Assembly (NCBI RefSeq): GCF_000758665.1 | Contig: NZ_CP009285.1 | Span: forward strand, 3,348,001 to 3,412,000 | DNA: 64,000 nt | Reading direction: 5' to 3' | Source: Paenibacillus borealis | GTDB lineage: Bacteria; Bacillota; Bacilli; Paenibacillales; Paenibacillaceae | Shown: in pieces, positions 29,971 through 37,847 of the stretch | Position numbering within the stretch: the stretch's first letter is position 1 | How the letters are laid out: each line of letters begins with the position of its first letter | Notes under the pieces: model-generated | What the model was told of the DNA's origin: nothing | What the model saw: the letters and a program-made list of their open reading frames with translations, nothing else | The model's database searches: none | Translations under genes and position numbers: made by a program

Positions 29971-30083
29971 AAAGTTTGATCATATTCATTCATAACCTGA
30001 AACAGATAATCCATGAATTCCAAACTAATGCCGGCGGGTAATGTGGGCTTCTTGTTTGTTTTGATTACAATCTTACGTTTCAT
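29949..30083 (-). CDS. Very small basic protein, 44 residues
   Basis: A 44-codon frame with AAAAGGGTGAT upstream of ATG at 30083 and a terminator overlapping its end. The protein starts M-K-R-K-I-V-I-K-T-N-K-K and then has an amphipathic second half (L-E-F-M-D-Y-L-F-Q-V-M-N-E-Y-D). The basic start and helical end could suit a small DNA-binding or regulatory peptide, but no family is recognised. Signals on both sides support it as a real gene. The 217 bases upstream, to 30300, hold no other clear gene. Confidence 0.65.
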   Translation of the reverse strand: MKRKIVIKTNKKPTLPAGISLEFMDYLFQVMNEYDQTLKGLKNR

Positions 30084-30300
30084 TTAAATCACCCTTTTCC
30101 TCGTCAAATTGATGAATTATTTAGCTGTTAAAGCAATCATACGATAACCTTAAGACTTAAGAAATATTTTCATCCAAAAATGTAGGAAATGGACGCTTTA
30201 CGGATCTGCTCGGATTACGGTCAGACAAGGAATATGTTACAGCGGTGTCAAATATAGAGGTATCCGGGTTGCTCAAATAAACCCTGGAGCGGGAGGGCAA

Positions 30301-30759
30301 ATGAAGAGCATTAAGAAATACAGTCCGTTTATTATCATTCTGGAAATGATGATCATAGCAGTGCTTACAGCTCTGTTGATACGGGAATTCAATAAGCCAG
30401 TCCCTCTGGCCAGAGATCAGCGTAACTTGATTACGCATTTTGATCAGCTGGATTTGGACAGAATTAGAGAAATGATACATAGATTTAAGGAAGGCAAAGG
30501 AGACAATCTTACCATGCTTGAGTGGGGCACTGACAGCGGACCATATATTCATGATTTCTATGATGACGGCAGAGAGCTGCACTGGACGGTGGACAGCACC
30601 CGGGACTGGGCCGGATACGACGGGAAAATTGAATATGTCTGCAGGGCGATCCAGCTTACGGAGGTCGAAGAATTCTACAAGGTAGAACTGTCTGATTGTG
30701 AGAATCAGCCGGAGGACTTCAAATTTAATCCGGTTTCTTTTCGCAAGGATGAGCTTTAG
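30301..30759 (+). CDS. Membrane-anchored DUF4362-like protein
   Basis: A 152-residue protein with a signal-anchor helix at about residues 9-27 and an extracytoplasmic domain. The run R-E-M-I-H-R-F-K-E-G-K-G-D-N-L-T, then Y-D-D-G-R-E-L-H-W-T-V-D-S-T-R-D and a conserved C-R-A-I / S-D-C pair resemble DUF4362 proteins of Bacillales, usually lipoproteins of unknown role. Here there is no lipobox. Start: ATG at 30301 follows GGGAGG closely. Confidence 0.65.
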   Translation: MKSIKKYSPFIIILEMMIIAVLTALLIREFNKPVPLARDQRNLITHFDQLDLDRIREMIHRFKEGKGDNLTMLEWGTDSGPYIHDFYDDGRELHWTVDSTRDWAGYDGKIEYVCRAIQLTEVEEFYKVELSDCENQPEDFKFNPVSFRKDEL

Positions 30760-30813
30760 GCTAGAATTAAGCGGTATATTGTAAATGCTGAATCAAGGTT
30801 AGGAGGAATCTTC

Positions 30814-31290
30814 ATGCCAATATCTGAATATTACCGGGAGCTGCGCGGCAAGACCGGCAGCGGACTATTAATGATGCCGTCGGTAGCGGCAGTGGTGCGG
30901 GATGAACAAGGCAGAATTCTGCTGATCCGCAAGAAAGATGAGACGTCATGGGGCTTGCCGGCAGGAGCGGTCGAGCCTGGAGAAACACCCTCCAGAGCGC
31001 TGCGCAGAGAGGTGTTTGAAGAGACTGGTCTGATGGTGACACCTGAACAGATCATCGGCGTATTTGGCGGCGGGAAATACAGATACGAATATGTTAACGG
31101 TGATCAGGTAGAGTATACGGTGATTGTATTTGAGTGCGTCATCGTCAAAGGCCATCTAAGAAGTGTGGACGGGGAGGCGGAAGAACTGGAATTCTTCAAG
31201 GAAGATGAACTGCCTGAGTTAGCGATCCCGTATCCCGCGAAGCTGTTTCTTCGCGATGCCGCTGATGCACAGAAAGTTATATTTGATTAG
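30814..31290 (+). CDS. Nudix hydrolase
   Basis: A 158-residue Nudix protein. The box G-x5-E-x7-R-E-x2-E-E-x-G-x is complete: G-A-V-E-P-G-E-T...R-R-E-V-F-E-E-T-G-L, residues about 50-72. These enzymes cleave nucleoside diphosphates linked to another group; substrate unknown. ATG at 30814 follows AGGAGG. A plus-strand neighbour (DUF2809) starts 110 bases on, across a small 12-bp repeat. Confidence 0.9.
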   Translation: MPISEYYRELRGKTGSGLLMMPSVAAVVRDEQGRILLIRKKDETSWGLPAGAVEPGETPSRALRREVFEETGLMVTPEQIIGVFGGGKYRYEYVNGDQVEYTVIVFECVIVKGHLRSVDGEAEELEFFKEDELPELAIPYPAKLFLRDAADAQKVIFD

Positions 31291-31326
31291 AGCAATGCAC
31301 TCCGCTGGAACGAAGAAGTTGTTCCC

Positions 31327-31362
31327 GGAGTAATTCCCGCAGTAATTCCCGCAGTAATTCCC
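31327..31362 (+). repeat. Three tandem copies of a 12-bp repeat
   Basis: GGAGTAATTCCC, then GCAGTAATTCCC twice, at 31327-31338, 31339-31350 and 31351-31362. It lies in the gap before the DUF2809 gene, 38 bases before its start. Each unit holds a small GGnnTAATTCC-like partial palindrome. Confidence 0.8.
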
Positions 31363-31399
31363 ATAGGCAGCAGTAGTTCAATACAAAGGAGCAATTTGT

Positions 31400-31789
31400 T
31401 TGCAAATTAGGGATATAAAATCCAAGGTTATCTACTGCAGCGCAGTACTGCTCGCTGTTATGCTGGGCCTTGGGACCAGAGCATACGGTGATCAGCTGCC
31501 GCACTTTGTCAGCGTACACTTTGGGGATGCAATCTGGGCAGGGATGATCTACCTTGCCTTCCGTGTGCTGCTGACCCGGCATCCGTTGTGGCTGTCACTT
31601 GTGCTTAGCCTGTGCTTCAGCTTCGGGATTGAGTTCAGCCAGCTCTATCAGGCAGATTGGATTATACATGTGCGCTCGACAACAGCCGGAGGACTGGTTC
31701 TGGGCCAGGGTTTCCTCTGGATTGATCTGGTCCGGTATACGGCCGGAATCCTGTTCTGCTATGTAATTGATCAAATCTTACAATATTGA
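31400..31789 (+). CDS. DUF2809-family membrane protein
   Basis: A 129-residue protein with about four membrane helices and the DUF2809 features L-G-T-R-A-Y-G near residue 24, G-D-A-I-W-A-G-M near 42 and S-F-G-I-E-F-S-Q-L-Y near 74. Function unknown. The start is TTG at 31400, eight bases after AAAGGAG. No regulator or partner is obvious. Confidence 0.78.
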   Translation: MQIRDIKSKVIYCSAVLLAVMLGLGTRAYGDQLPHFVSVHFGDAIWAGMIYLAFRVLLTRHPLWLSLVLSLCFSFGIEFSQLYQADWIIHVRSTTAGGLVLGQGFLWIDLVRYTAGILFCYVIDQILQY

Positions 31790-31910
31790 TTCTGGATTAT
31801 ACAGGAAGAAGAATATATATTAAGTGAGGCGTTGCCGGTTTGTAATAATTTGGAATGGGACTGCCGGTAATCAGCCGAACGCTGCCTGATTTGGAGATGA
31901 GCAACTGCAA

Positions 31911-32702
31911 ATGACGAACAGTTTAATCGTGGTATGCCTGCTGACCTTGATCATTCACACTGCTGAGACGTTATCGTATTCGGTACGGTTTGCCGGAGTG
32001 AAGCTGAACAAGATAGCAATCGCCTTATCCCTGACCGGAATCATCGTGCTGGTCTCCAGAACGGCCAACATGGTACAGGCTCCCTTAACGGCTAAGTTCG
32101 TAGACTACGGAAAAATAGACGACAGCTTTCCGCTGCTCAACTATCTGCGGATTATTATGCTGGCTTCTTCACTGGGTACCCTAATTGCCATCGCCTTGTT
32201 CCCTACCTTCGTAGGGCTGTTCGGAAGAATCATCTCTAAGCTTGAGATTGAAGGCTCCATTCCGAAGCTCCTGACCAGCGTAACCGTCGGCCAGCTCAAG
32301 AATACGCGGAAATATATCCGCAGGCCGAAGGTGAGGCTGCGCAGCTTCCGCTACCTGGGTATTCCTAAACGGTTCATCGTGATGAATATATTCGTTACGG
32401 CCTTCTATACCGTTGGGGTGTTATCCTCCATGTATGCTGCCAAACTAATGCCTGACTTAAGCACAACTGCATCCCAGGCTTCGGGTCTGATAAACGGGTT
32501 AGCGACGATACTGCTGACAGTGTTCATCGACCCGCAGCTCGGAATCATTACCCATAAGGCGACTGAAAATGTGGAGTACCGTGATCAGCTGGGCAAAATC
32601 TATGTTCTGCTGATGGGTTCACGCTTTCTGGGATCATTGCTCGGTCAAGCACTGCTTGTCCCGGGAGCCTACATCATTTGCTGGCTTGTGAAGCTGCTCT
32701 GA
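31911..32702 (+). CDS. amj: Lipid II flippase, Amj family
   Basis: A 263-residue polytopic membrane protein. It follows the Bacillus subtilis Amj (YdaH) pattern from memory: H-T-A-E-T-L-S-Y-S-V-R-F-A-G-V near residue 16, V-L-V-S-R-T-A-N-M-V-Q-A-P-L near 44 and the late G-S-R-F-L-G-S-L-L-G-Q segment. Amj moves lipid II across the membrane as an alternative to MurJ and in B. subtilis is induced by envelope stress. ATG at 31911 follows GGAGATGAG. It converges on the coiled-coil exported protein gene 14 bases away. Confidence 0.85.
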   Translation: MTNSLIVVCLLTLIIHTAETLSYSVRFAGVKLNKIAIALSLTGIIVLVSRTANMVQAPLTAKFVDYGKIDDSFPLLNYLRIIMLASSLGTLIAIALFPTFVGLFGRIISKLEIEGSIPKLLTSVTVGQLKNTRKYIRRPKVRLRSFRYLGIPKRFIVMNIFVTAFYTVGVLSSMYAAKLMPDLSTTASQASGLINGLATILLTVFIDPQLGIITHKATENVEYRDQLGKIYVLLMGSRFLGSLLGQALLVPGAYIICWLVKLL

Positions 32703-32716
32703 TCCTGCGGGATAAG

Positions 32717-33505
32717 TTACTTTGGCAGCTTCAATTCTGCGGAACGGAGTGCTGTACTGATCTGCTGTTCCCAGCTGTACATACGTCCGGACATTGTCCG
32801 GATTTCACCCATCTTGCTGTAAGACAGCTTCATCGCAGCCGCGGCCTTGGTGGCATCCCCCGCCTTGACGGCGGCTTTGTAGCGTTTGTCGGCTTCGCTT
32901 CTTTCGGCTTGCATGGCTGAGAACAATTTGTTCTGGGCGGTGATCTGTTTCTTGAGATTTGCAATTGGTGCAAGGGCATCCTTAGCAGGCTTGTTTCTTG
33001 CAGCTGTGAGCGCCTTGGCTTCCGCAAGTGCAGAAGTTGTGATCTTCACCTCAGCCCGTGCTGCAGCTGCGTCCGCCTTAAGCTTATTGCGCTTAATCTC
33101 AAGGAGCGTGGCGCTCTTCAGGTTATTGGCCTTGCGAGCAGCTGCGGCCTGCTTGCCGAGTGAAGTGTATTGCTCCAGCACGGGGGCGTGTTTCTTCTGC
33201 ATAGCTTCGGCTGCTGTACGCAGCTTGGCAAGCTGGGCGGCATCTGTGAATTGCAGCTTGGCATTAACCGCCGTGAGCGACGCATTATTCTGCTTGCGCA
33301 GCTCCTGATTCCGCTGGATTTCCGACTTTAACACTACCTGCAGTTCCGTATAAGCCGAATAAAGGTTATGGATCTCATCCAGCGCTGAGTCCCACTCTGA
33401 TGCCGCTGAGACCCGCGGGACAGCACCGGCCCAAAGTGCCAGCAGGATTAGCACAACAATCATTCTCCTTACAAAGTCTCGGGTATAACCTGTGAATTTC
33501 AACAT
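32717..33505 (-). CDS. Exported coiled-coil protein
   Basis: A 262-residue protein with a signal peptide (basic start, hydrophobic stretch near 15-28, V-S-A-A-S cleavage region near 35) followed by an almost wholly helical body rich in Ala, Lys, Gln and Glu. Heptad-like patterns suggest a long coiled coil over about 40-250. No catalytic motif is present. Similar Paenibacillus exported proteins are annotated only as hypothetical; a cell-wall or division-related scaffold is possible. ATG at 33505 follows GGAG at nine bases. Confidence 0.72.
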   Translation of the reverse strand: MLKFTGYTRDFVRRMIVVLILLALWAGAVPRVSAASEWDSALDEIHNLYSAYTELQVVLKSEIQRNQELRKQNNASLTAVNAKLQFTDAAQLAKLRTAAEAMQKKHAPVLEQYTSLGKQAAAARKANNLKSATLLEIKRNKLKADAAAARAEVKITTSALAEAKALTAARNKPAKDALAPIANLKKQITAQNKLFSAMQAERSEADKRYKAAVKAGDATKAAAAMKLSYSKMGEIRTMSGRMYSWEQQISTALRSAELKLPK

Positions 33506-33560
33506 TTCATTCAGCTCCAGTCCTCATTATTCTGCCAATAGACCACCATAGGACACAAAG

Positions 33561-33606
33561 AAGCACCTCCAAGAAAGGCATGATCTGCCTGTCTTGCGAG
33601 GTGCTT
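33561..33606. other. Long hairpin in a divergent intergenic region
   Basis: AAGCACCTC / GAGGTGCTT with inner AAG / CTT and AGGCA / TGCCT pairing forms a 46-base near-complete hairpin. No T tract follows on either strand, so it does not look like a simple terminator. It lies between the exported coiled-coil gene (minus) and the condensing-enzyme operon (plus) and may be a regulatory or small-RNA structure. Confidence 0.5.
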
Positions 33607-33673
33607 CTCCCGCTTAGCGTGTGTTATTGTTAATTTACTATAACTCCGAATTAATGGATAGTCAAGGGAAATA

Positions 33674-33689
33674 AAGAACGTTAGTTCTT
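33674..33689. promoter_or_regulatory. Palindrome upstream of the six-gene operon
   Basis: AAGAAC-gtta-GTTCTT is a perfect 6-bp inverted repeat 118 bases before the first operon gene. A weak promoter (ATGACT, 16 bases, TAGAAT ending at 33740) lies just downstream. It is a candidate operator. Confidence 0.4.
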
Positions 33690-33807
33690 ATTTGTGATTT
33701 GCTTCTTTTTATATGACTTGGCCAGGAAATCTAGTAGAATATATCTATAGTTTACAATAATATATAAAGTTCGACATCTAGGTACTCATAGGAATAGGGG
33801 ATGCAGG

Positions 33808-34809
33808 ATGCAACTTAGACATGTGAAAATAAAGGGTACAGGCAAATATCTGCCGGAGCGCGAGATTAGTGATGCAGAGCTTGATGTGGTACTCGGCACA
33901 CCTGCGGGCTGGGTCAATAAAATTACCGGAGTAGGCGTACGTCACTATGCCGGTGAAGGTGAAACTGCCTCATTCATGGGCGCAAGGGCTGCGGAAGCGG
34001 CATTGGCCGATGCAGGCTTAAGTTTTGAGGACATCGATTGTCTGGTCTGTACAAGCGGGACCAAGGAGCAGCCGCTTCCGAGCACTGCAGTATTCATTCA
34101 ACAAGCGATGGGACAGGCGGATTCCGGTGTTCCGGCTTTTGATATCGATGCGACCTGCCTGAGTTTTCTGGTAGGTCTTGACGTGATGTCATATATGGTA
34201 GAAGCTGGGAGATACAAGAATGTATTGCTGATAGCTACTGAAATTGCATCGGCAGGATTGAATTGGGAGGATAAGGAGAGCTCTGCACTATTCGGAGACG
34301 GGGCAGCAGCAGCCGTTATTGGTCCTGCAGAAGCCGGGGATGCTTCAGGAATTCTTCATGCTTCACTCAAAACCTATAGCAGCGGTGCCCGTTATTCAGA
34401 GATTGCCGGGGGCGGCACAAGGCTGCATGCCCAGAAATTCACTGCGGAGAACGCAGTGCCTTATTTATTCCATATGGACGGGCAGGCCATCTTCCGCAAG
34501 GCTTCGAAGCTGCTTCCGGATTTCCTCAGTGAGATGCTGTCAGCTACCGGGAATCAGATGGACGACTTCAGTCTGGTCATACCCCATCAGGGCAGTGCCA
34601 TGGCCATGCGGCTGCTGCGCAAAAAGCTGGGGATTGCCGAGGACCGGTTCCTCGACAATACAGCAGGCCATGGCAATACTATTGCAGCTTCCATACCGAT
34701 GGGACTGCATGAAGCAATCAGGCAGGGCCGGATTACCCGCGGCGACCGGATCATGCTAATCGGTACAGCGGCAGGGTTGTCTTTGGGAGGCATGATTATT
34801 GACTATTGA
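33808..34809 (+). CDS. KAS III-like condensing enzyme (FabH/OleA-type fold)
   Basis: A 333-residue thiolase-fold enzyme with the Cys-His-Asn triad: Cys117 in D-I-D-A-T-C-L-S-F, His260 in P-H-Q-G-S and Asn290 in H-G-N-T-I-A-A-S. It should use acyl-CoA or acyl-ACP thioesters for carbon-carbon bond formation. The contexts around Cys (T-C-L-S-F instead of A-C-A-G-F) and His differ from housekeeping FabH, and no other fatty-acid genes are near, so a specialised pathway is more likely. It is the first gene of a six-gene operon; the next gene starts inside its 3' end. Confidence 0.88.
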   Translation: MQLRHVKIKGTGKYLPEREISDAELDVVLGTPAGWVNKITGVGVRHYAGEGETASFMGARAAEAALADAGLSFEDIDCLVCTSGTKEQPLPSTAVFIQQAMGQADSGVPAFDIDATCLSFLVGLDVMSYMVEAGRYKNVLLIATEIASAGLNWEDKESSALFGDGAAAAVIGPAEAGDASGILHASLKTYSSGARYSEIAGGGTRLHAQKFTAENAVPYLFHMDGQAIFRKASKLLPDFLSEMLSATGNQMDDFSLVIPHQGSAMAMRLLRKKLGIAEDRFLDNTAGHGNTIAASIPMGLHEAIRQGRITRGDRIMLIGTAAGLSLGGMIIDY

Positions 34810-36007
34810 TCAGAATATTCTGATTACCGGCGGACGTGCCCCGGTAGCGCTGGAGCTGGCAAGGCTGTTCAAGGCGGCAGGCCACCGGGTCTTCGTTGCG
34901 GAAAGCGCCGAATATCATCTGTGCCGGGTGTCCTCCGCTGTTGAGGCCAGCTTCCGGGTGCCTTCTCCCCGGCATCAGCCCCAGGCTTATATTCAGCGGC
35001 TGGCCGGATTAACCGGGGAACTGAATATTAACTGTCTGATTCCCACCTGCGAAGAGATATTCTACATCGCAGCCGGTCTTGAGCATATAACCGGCTGCCG
35101 GGTGCTTGCACCCTGCCGTGAAATTCTGGCGCGGCTGCATCACAAGGGGGATTTCATTGACTGGGCCCGTTCCCTCGGACTTGCGGTCCCGGAGACTACC
35201 TTAATCAAAAGCGCCGCGGAGTGGCGGCGGATAGCAGGCATTGCTGCGGCGGACGGTGAGCAGCGGGTCTATAAACCGGCCTTTTCCCGGTTTGCATCTA
35301 AAGTGATTCTGCCCGGTAAGGATAACGCAGGAACCCGTGGATATAAGCAGGGTCAAACCGCTCCTCCACCCGGAATTTCTGCTGCTGCACCTTGGGTGGC
35401 GCAGCAGTATATCAGGGGCACGGCGGTCTGCACATACAGTATCGTTCATGAAGGTTCGGTAGTGGCGCATGCAGCTTATGACAGCAGGTACCGGACGGGC
35501 CGGAGCGGTGCGAGTGTATATTTCGAGCATCTTGACCATCCCGCGGCACTGGAGTGGGTACAGCGTTTTGCCGGAGCTACCGGCTTCAGCGGCCAAATCG
35601 GATTTGATTTTATTGAGCCGGAGGGTGGAATTCTGTATCCGATAGAATGCAATCCGCGTGCGACCAGCGGGATTCATCTGTTCACCCCGGAGGACGGGCT
35701 GACGGATGCTCTGCTGAACCCCGGTATGCTTGTGCAGACCGGAGAAGTATTGATTCCGCGCTCAGGCCGAAAAGCAATGCTGACTCTGCCCATGCTGGGC
35801 TGCGGACTGAAGCCGGGAGCCGGGGGCTGGAGTAATTGGCGGAGGGCACTGCGCGATGCAGAAGATGTAGTCTACCGGAAGAATGATCCCCGCCCCTTCC
35901 GCGAGCAGTTCCGTGTGGTCTATGCCGCGCAGAAGACGGCTTGGCAGCACCGGATTTCCATTACAGAGGCGCTGACAGAAGATATAGAATGGAATGGTGA
36001 AGCATGA
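34799..36007 (+). CDS. ATP-grasp ligase
   Basis: A 402-residue ATP-grasp protein. It starts with a Rossmann-like preATP-grasp motif, N-I-L-I-T-G-G-R-A-P-V-A-L-E-L-A-R, and has the late metal/ATP site G-F-D-F-I-E-P-E-G-G-I-L-Y-P-I-E-C-N-P-R near residue 280. Such enzymes join a carboxylate (as acyl phosphate) to an amine or thiol. The N-terminal signature is that of the CarB-like group found in biosynthetic clusters. The start is TTG at 34799, eight bases after GGGAGG, overlapping the upstream stop by 11 bases. Confidence 0.88.
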   Translation: MTIDQNILITGGRAPVALELARLFKAAGHRVFVAESAEYHLCRVSSAVEASFRVPSPRHQPQAYIQRLAGLTGELNINCLIPTCEEIFYIAAGLEHITGCRVLAPCREILARLHHKGDFIDWARSLGLAVPETTLIKSAAEWRRIAGIAAADGEQRVYKPAFSRFASKVILPGKDNAGTRGYKQGQTAPPPGISAAAPWVAQQYIRGTAVCTYSIVHEGSVVAHAAYDSRYRTGRSGASVYFEHLDHPAALEWVQRFAGATGFSGQIGFDFIEPEGGILYPIECNPRATSGIHLFTPEDGLTDALLNPGMLVQTGEVLIPRSGRKAMLTLPMLGCGLKPGAGGWSNWRRALRDAEDVVYRKNDPRPFREQFRVVYAAQKTAWQHRISITEALTEDIEWNGEA

Positions 36008-36996
36008 CAAAAGCATTGGTAACGGGTGCTACCGGATTTCTCGGGCAGCATACTGTACGCAGACTGGTTAAGCTGGGCTGGGAGGTCTACGGGCAGGGGC
36101 GCAATCCGGAGCTTGGGAGGCAGCTTGAGAAGGAAGGTGCTGTATTCCTTCCCGGGGATCTGCGCGATGCTGAGACGGCTGACCGCGCCTGTCAGGGGAT
36201 GGATGTTGTATTCCACTGCGCAGCGTTGTCCTCGCCCTGGGGGAAGTACCGGGATTTCTATACATGCAATGTGGAAGCGACAAGCCATATTGCCCGGGGA
36301 TGCAAACGGCATGACGTCGGGCGGCTGATCCATATTTCCACCCCAAGCCTGTATTCCAGCCAGCGGCACCGCTTCGGAATCCGCGAGAGTGATCCGCTGC
36401 CCGGGAAGCCGGCCAATGCCTATGCTGCCACAAAGCTTATGGCCGAGCAGGTAGTGGAGCAGGCAGCGAAAGGCGGGCTTACGGCATTTATGCTCCGGCC
36501 TAGAGCCATCTTCGGTCCGATGGACAATGCCCTCTTCCCGCGGCTGCTGGCAGCGAATAAGACCAAGGGAGTTCCGCTGATGAATGATGGAACAGCAAGG
36601 ATCGATCTCACCTGTGTGGAGAACGTAATCGATGCCATGCTGCTCTGCTGCGAAGCCCCGCTCTCTGCCTCCGGGCGGGCCTATAACATAACCAATGGTG
36701 AGCCGGTCATGTTCAGGGATCTGGTGACCAGATTGTTCTCCCTGCTTGATATTCCTCTGCACACCAGGAGGCTGCCGTATGCTGCCGCTTATGCCGCAGC
36801 GGGGATGATGGAAGCCATACACAGGCTGCTGCCGTTCCTGGGAGAACCGCTGCTCACCCGCTATTCGGCAGCCGCGCTGGGAATCTCCCAGACGCTGGAT
36901 ATTTCGGAGGCCCGGGAGCAGCTTGGCTATCACCCGCGCGTGACATTAGACGAGGGTCTTCGTGCCTTCGCGGAATGGTGGAGGGAACAGCAATGA
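36004..36996 (+). CDS. NAD-dependent epimerase/3-beta-HSD-type reductase
   Basis: A 330-residue extended short-chain dehydrogenase. The NAD site is T-G-A-T-G-F-L-G at residues 7-14 and the catalytic pair is Tyr140 and Lys144 in N-A-Y-A-A-T-K, with Ser/Thr near 112. The whole-protein pattern is like the 3-beta-hydroxysteroid-dehydrogenase/OleD group, which reduce beta-keto acids or open-chain ketones. In this operon it probably reduces the product of the condensing enzyme. ATGA overlap with the ATP-grasp gene. Confidence 0.88.
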   Translation: MTKALVTGATGFLGQHTVRRLVKLGWEVYGQGRNPELGRQLEKEGAVFLPGDLRDAETADRACQGMDVVFHCAALSSPWGKYRDFYTCNVEATSHIARGCKRHDVGRLIHISTPSLYSSQRHRFGIRESDPLPGKPANAYAATKLMAEQVVEQAAKGGLTAFMLRPRAIFGPMDNALFPRLLAANKTKGVPLMNDGTARIDLTCVENVIDAMLLCCEAPLSASGRAYNITNGEPVMFRDLVTRLFSLLDIPLHTRRLPYAAAYAAAGMMEAIHRLLPFLGEPLLTRYSAAALGISQTLDISEAREQLGYHPRVTLDEGLRAFAEWWREQQ

Positions 36997-37847
36997 TTAC
37001 AGAGATACCAGTTGGATTATCTATATTGTCTGCGGGATATTGCCTGCATCCCGAACTGCTGACGCTGCGGGGAGGTTCCCTTAAGCCCGCCCTTTTCCCG
37101 GCAGGCTACGCCTTAATCCGGCATCCGCAGCATGGGCCGATTCTGTTCGATACAGGCTATAGTGCCCGGTTCTTTCAGGAAACGGCGCATATGCCGGCCT
37201 CACTCTACCGCCGGATTACGCCAGTAGTTTATACAGATGAAGAGAGCGCAGTCTCGCGGCTCCAGACCGGCGGGATTGCTCCGGAGGATGTGCGTTATGT
37301 TGTGCTGTCGCATTTCCATGCCGATCATATCGGCGGTGTGCGGGATTTCCCGCAGGCGAAGTTTATCTATTTGCGTAAATCTTACGATGCCGTAAGCAGA
37401 CTCGGTCCGGTCCGGGCGACGAAGGCAGGGTTTCTGCCGGGTCTGCTGCCGGATGATTTCAGCATCCGTTCATTGCCTGTAGATGAATATTCAGCCATGC
37501 GTCCGCTTCCGGAGGGACTTCCGTTCACGGAGGCGTATGATCTGCTTGGCGACGGAAGCCTGCTGGCGGTAGAGATGTCCGGCCATGCCGCCGGTATGAT
37601 TGGATTGTTCGTATCCACAGGGGAACATGATTATTTGCTCTGCGCGGATACGGTCTGGTCCAGCCGGGCTTTCCGGGAGAACCGCGAGCCTCACCCGGCA
37701 GCCGGCCTGATTATGTCCAGCCGCGCGGAGTACAAACAGAATTTCCGCCGTCTGCGTCAGATCCATGAGCGGTTTCCGGACATCCGGATCGTCCCGAGCC
37801 ATTGCCGCGAGGCGCTTGCGCTCTGGGGAACGGGAAGTGTGAAATGA
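36993..37847 (+). CDS. Metallo-beta-lactamase-fold hydrolase
   Basis: A 284-residue MBL-fold protein with the full metal motif H-F-H-A-D-H (His107, His109, Asp111, His112), a later G-H-A-A-G, C-A-D-T-V and P-S-H-C. This set resembles quorum-quenching lactonases and thioester or ester hydrolases. In this operon it may open a lactone or cleave an acyl thioester. It starts at ATG 36993, overlapping the upstream stop by four bases, with GGAGGG upstream. Confidence 0.9.
   Translation: MITEIPVGLSILSAGYCLHPELLTLRGGSLKPALFPAGYALIRHPQHGPILFDTGYSARFFQETAHMPASLYRRITPVVYTDEESAVSRLQTGGIAPEDVRYVVLSHFHADHIGGVRDFPQAKFIYLRKSYDAVSRLGPVRATKAGFLPGLLPDDFSIRSLPVDEYSAMRPLPEGLPFTEAYDLLGDGSLLAVEMSGHAAGMIGLFVSTGEHDYLLCADTVWSSRAFRENREPHPAAGLIMSSRAEYKQNFRRLRQIHERFPDIRIVPSHCREALALWGTGSVK

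Noticed and set aside
30161..30280. Short open stretch ending at TAA 30280, protein-like in composition
   Set aside because: No start codon of usual type and no binding site; might be a gene remnant but I recognise no family.
35920..36933. 337-codon frame antisense to the reductase gene
   Set aside because: Shadow of a clear SDR gene; Pro/Arg/Gly-rich composition typical of antisense frames.
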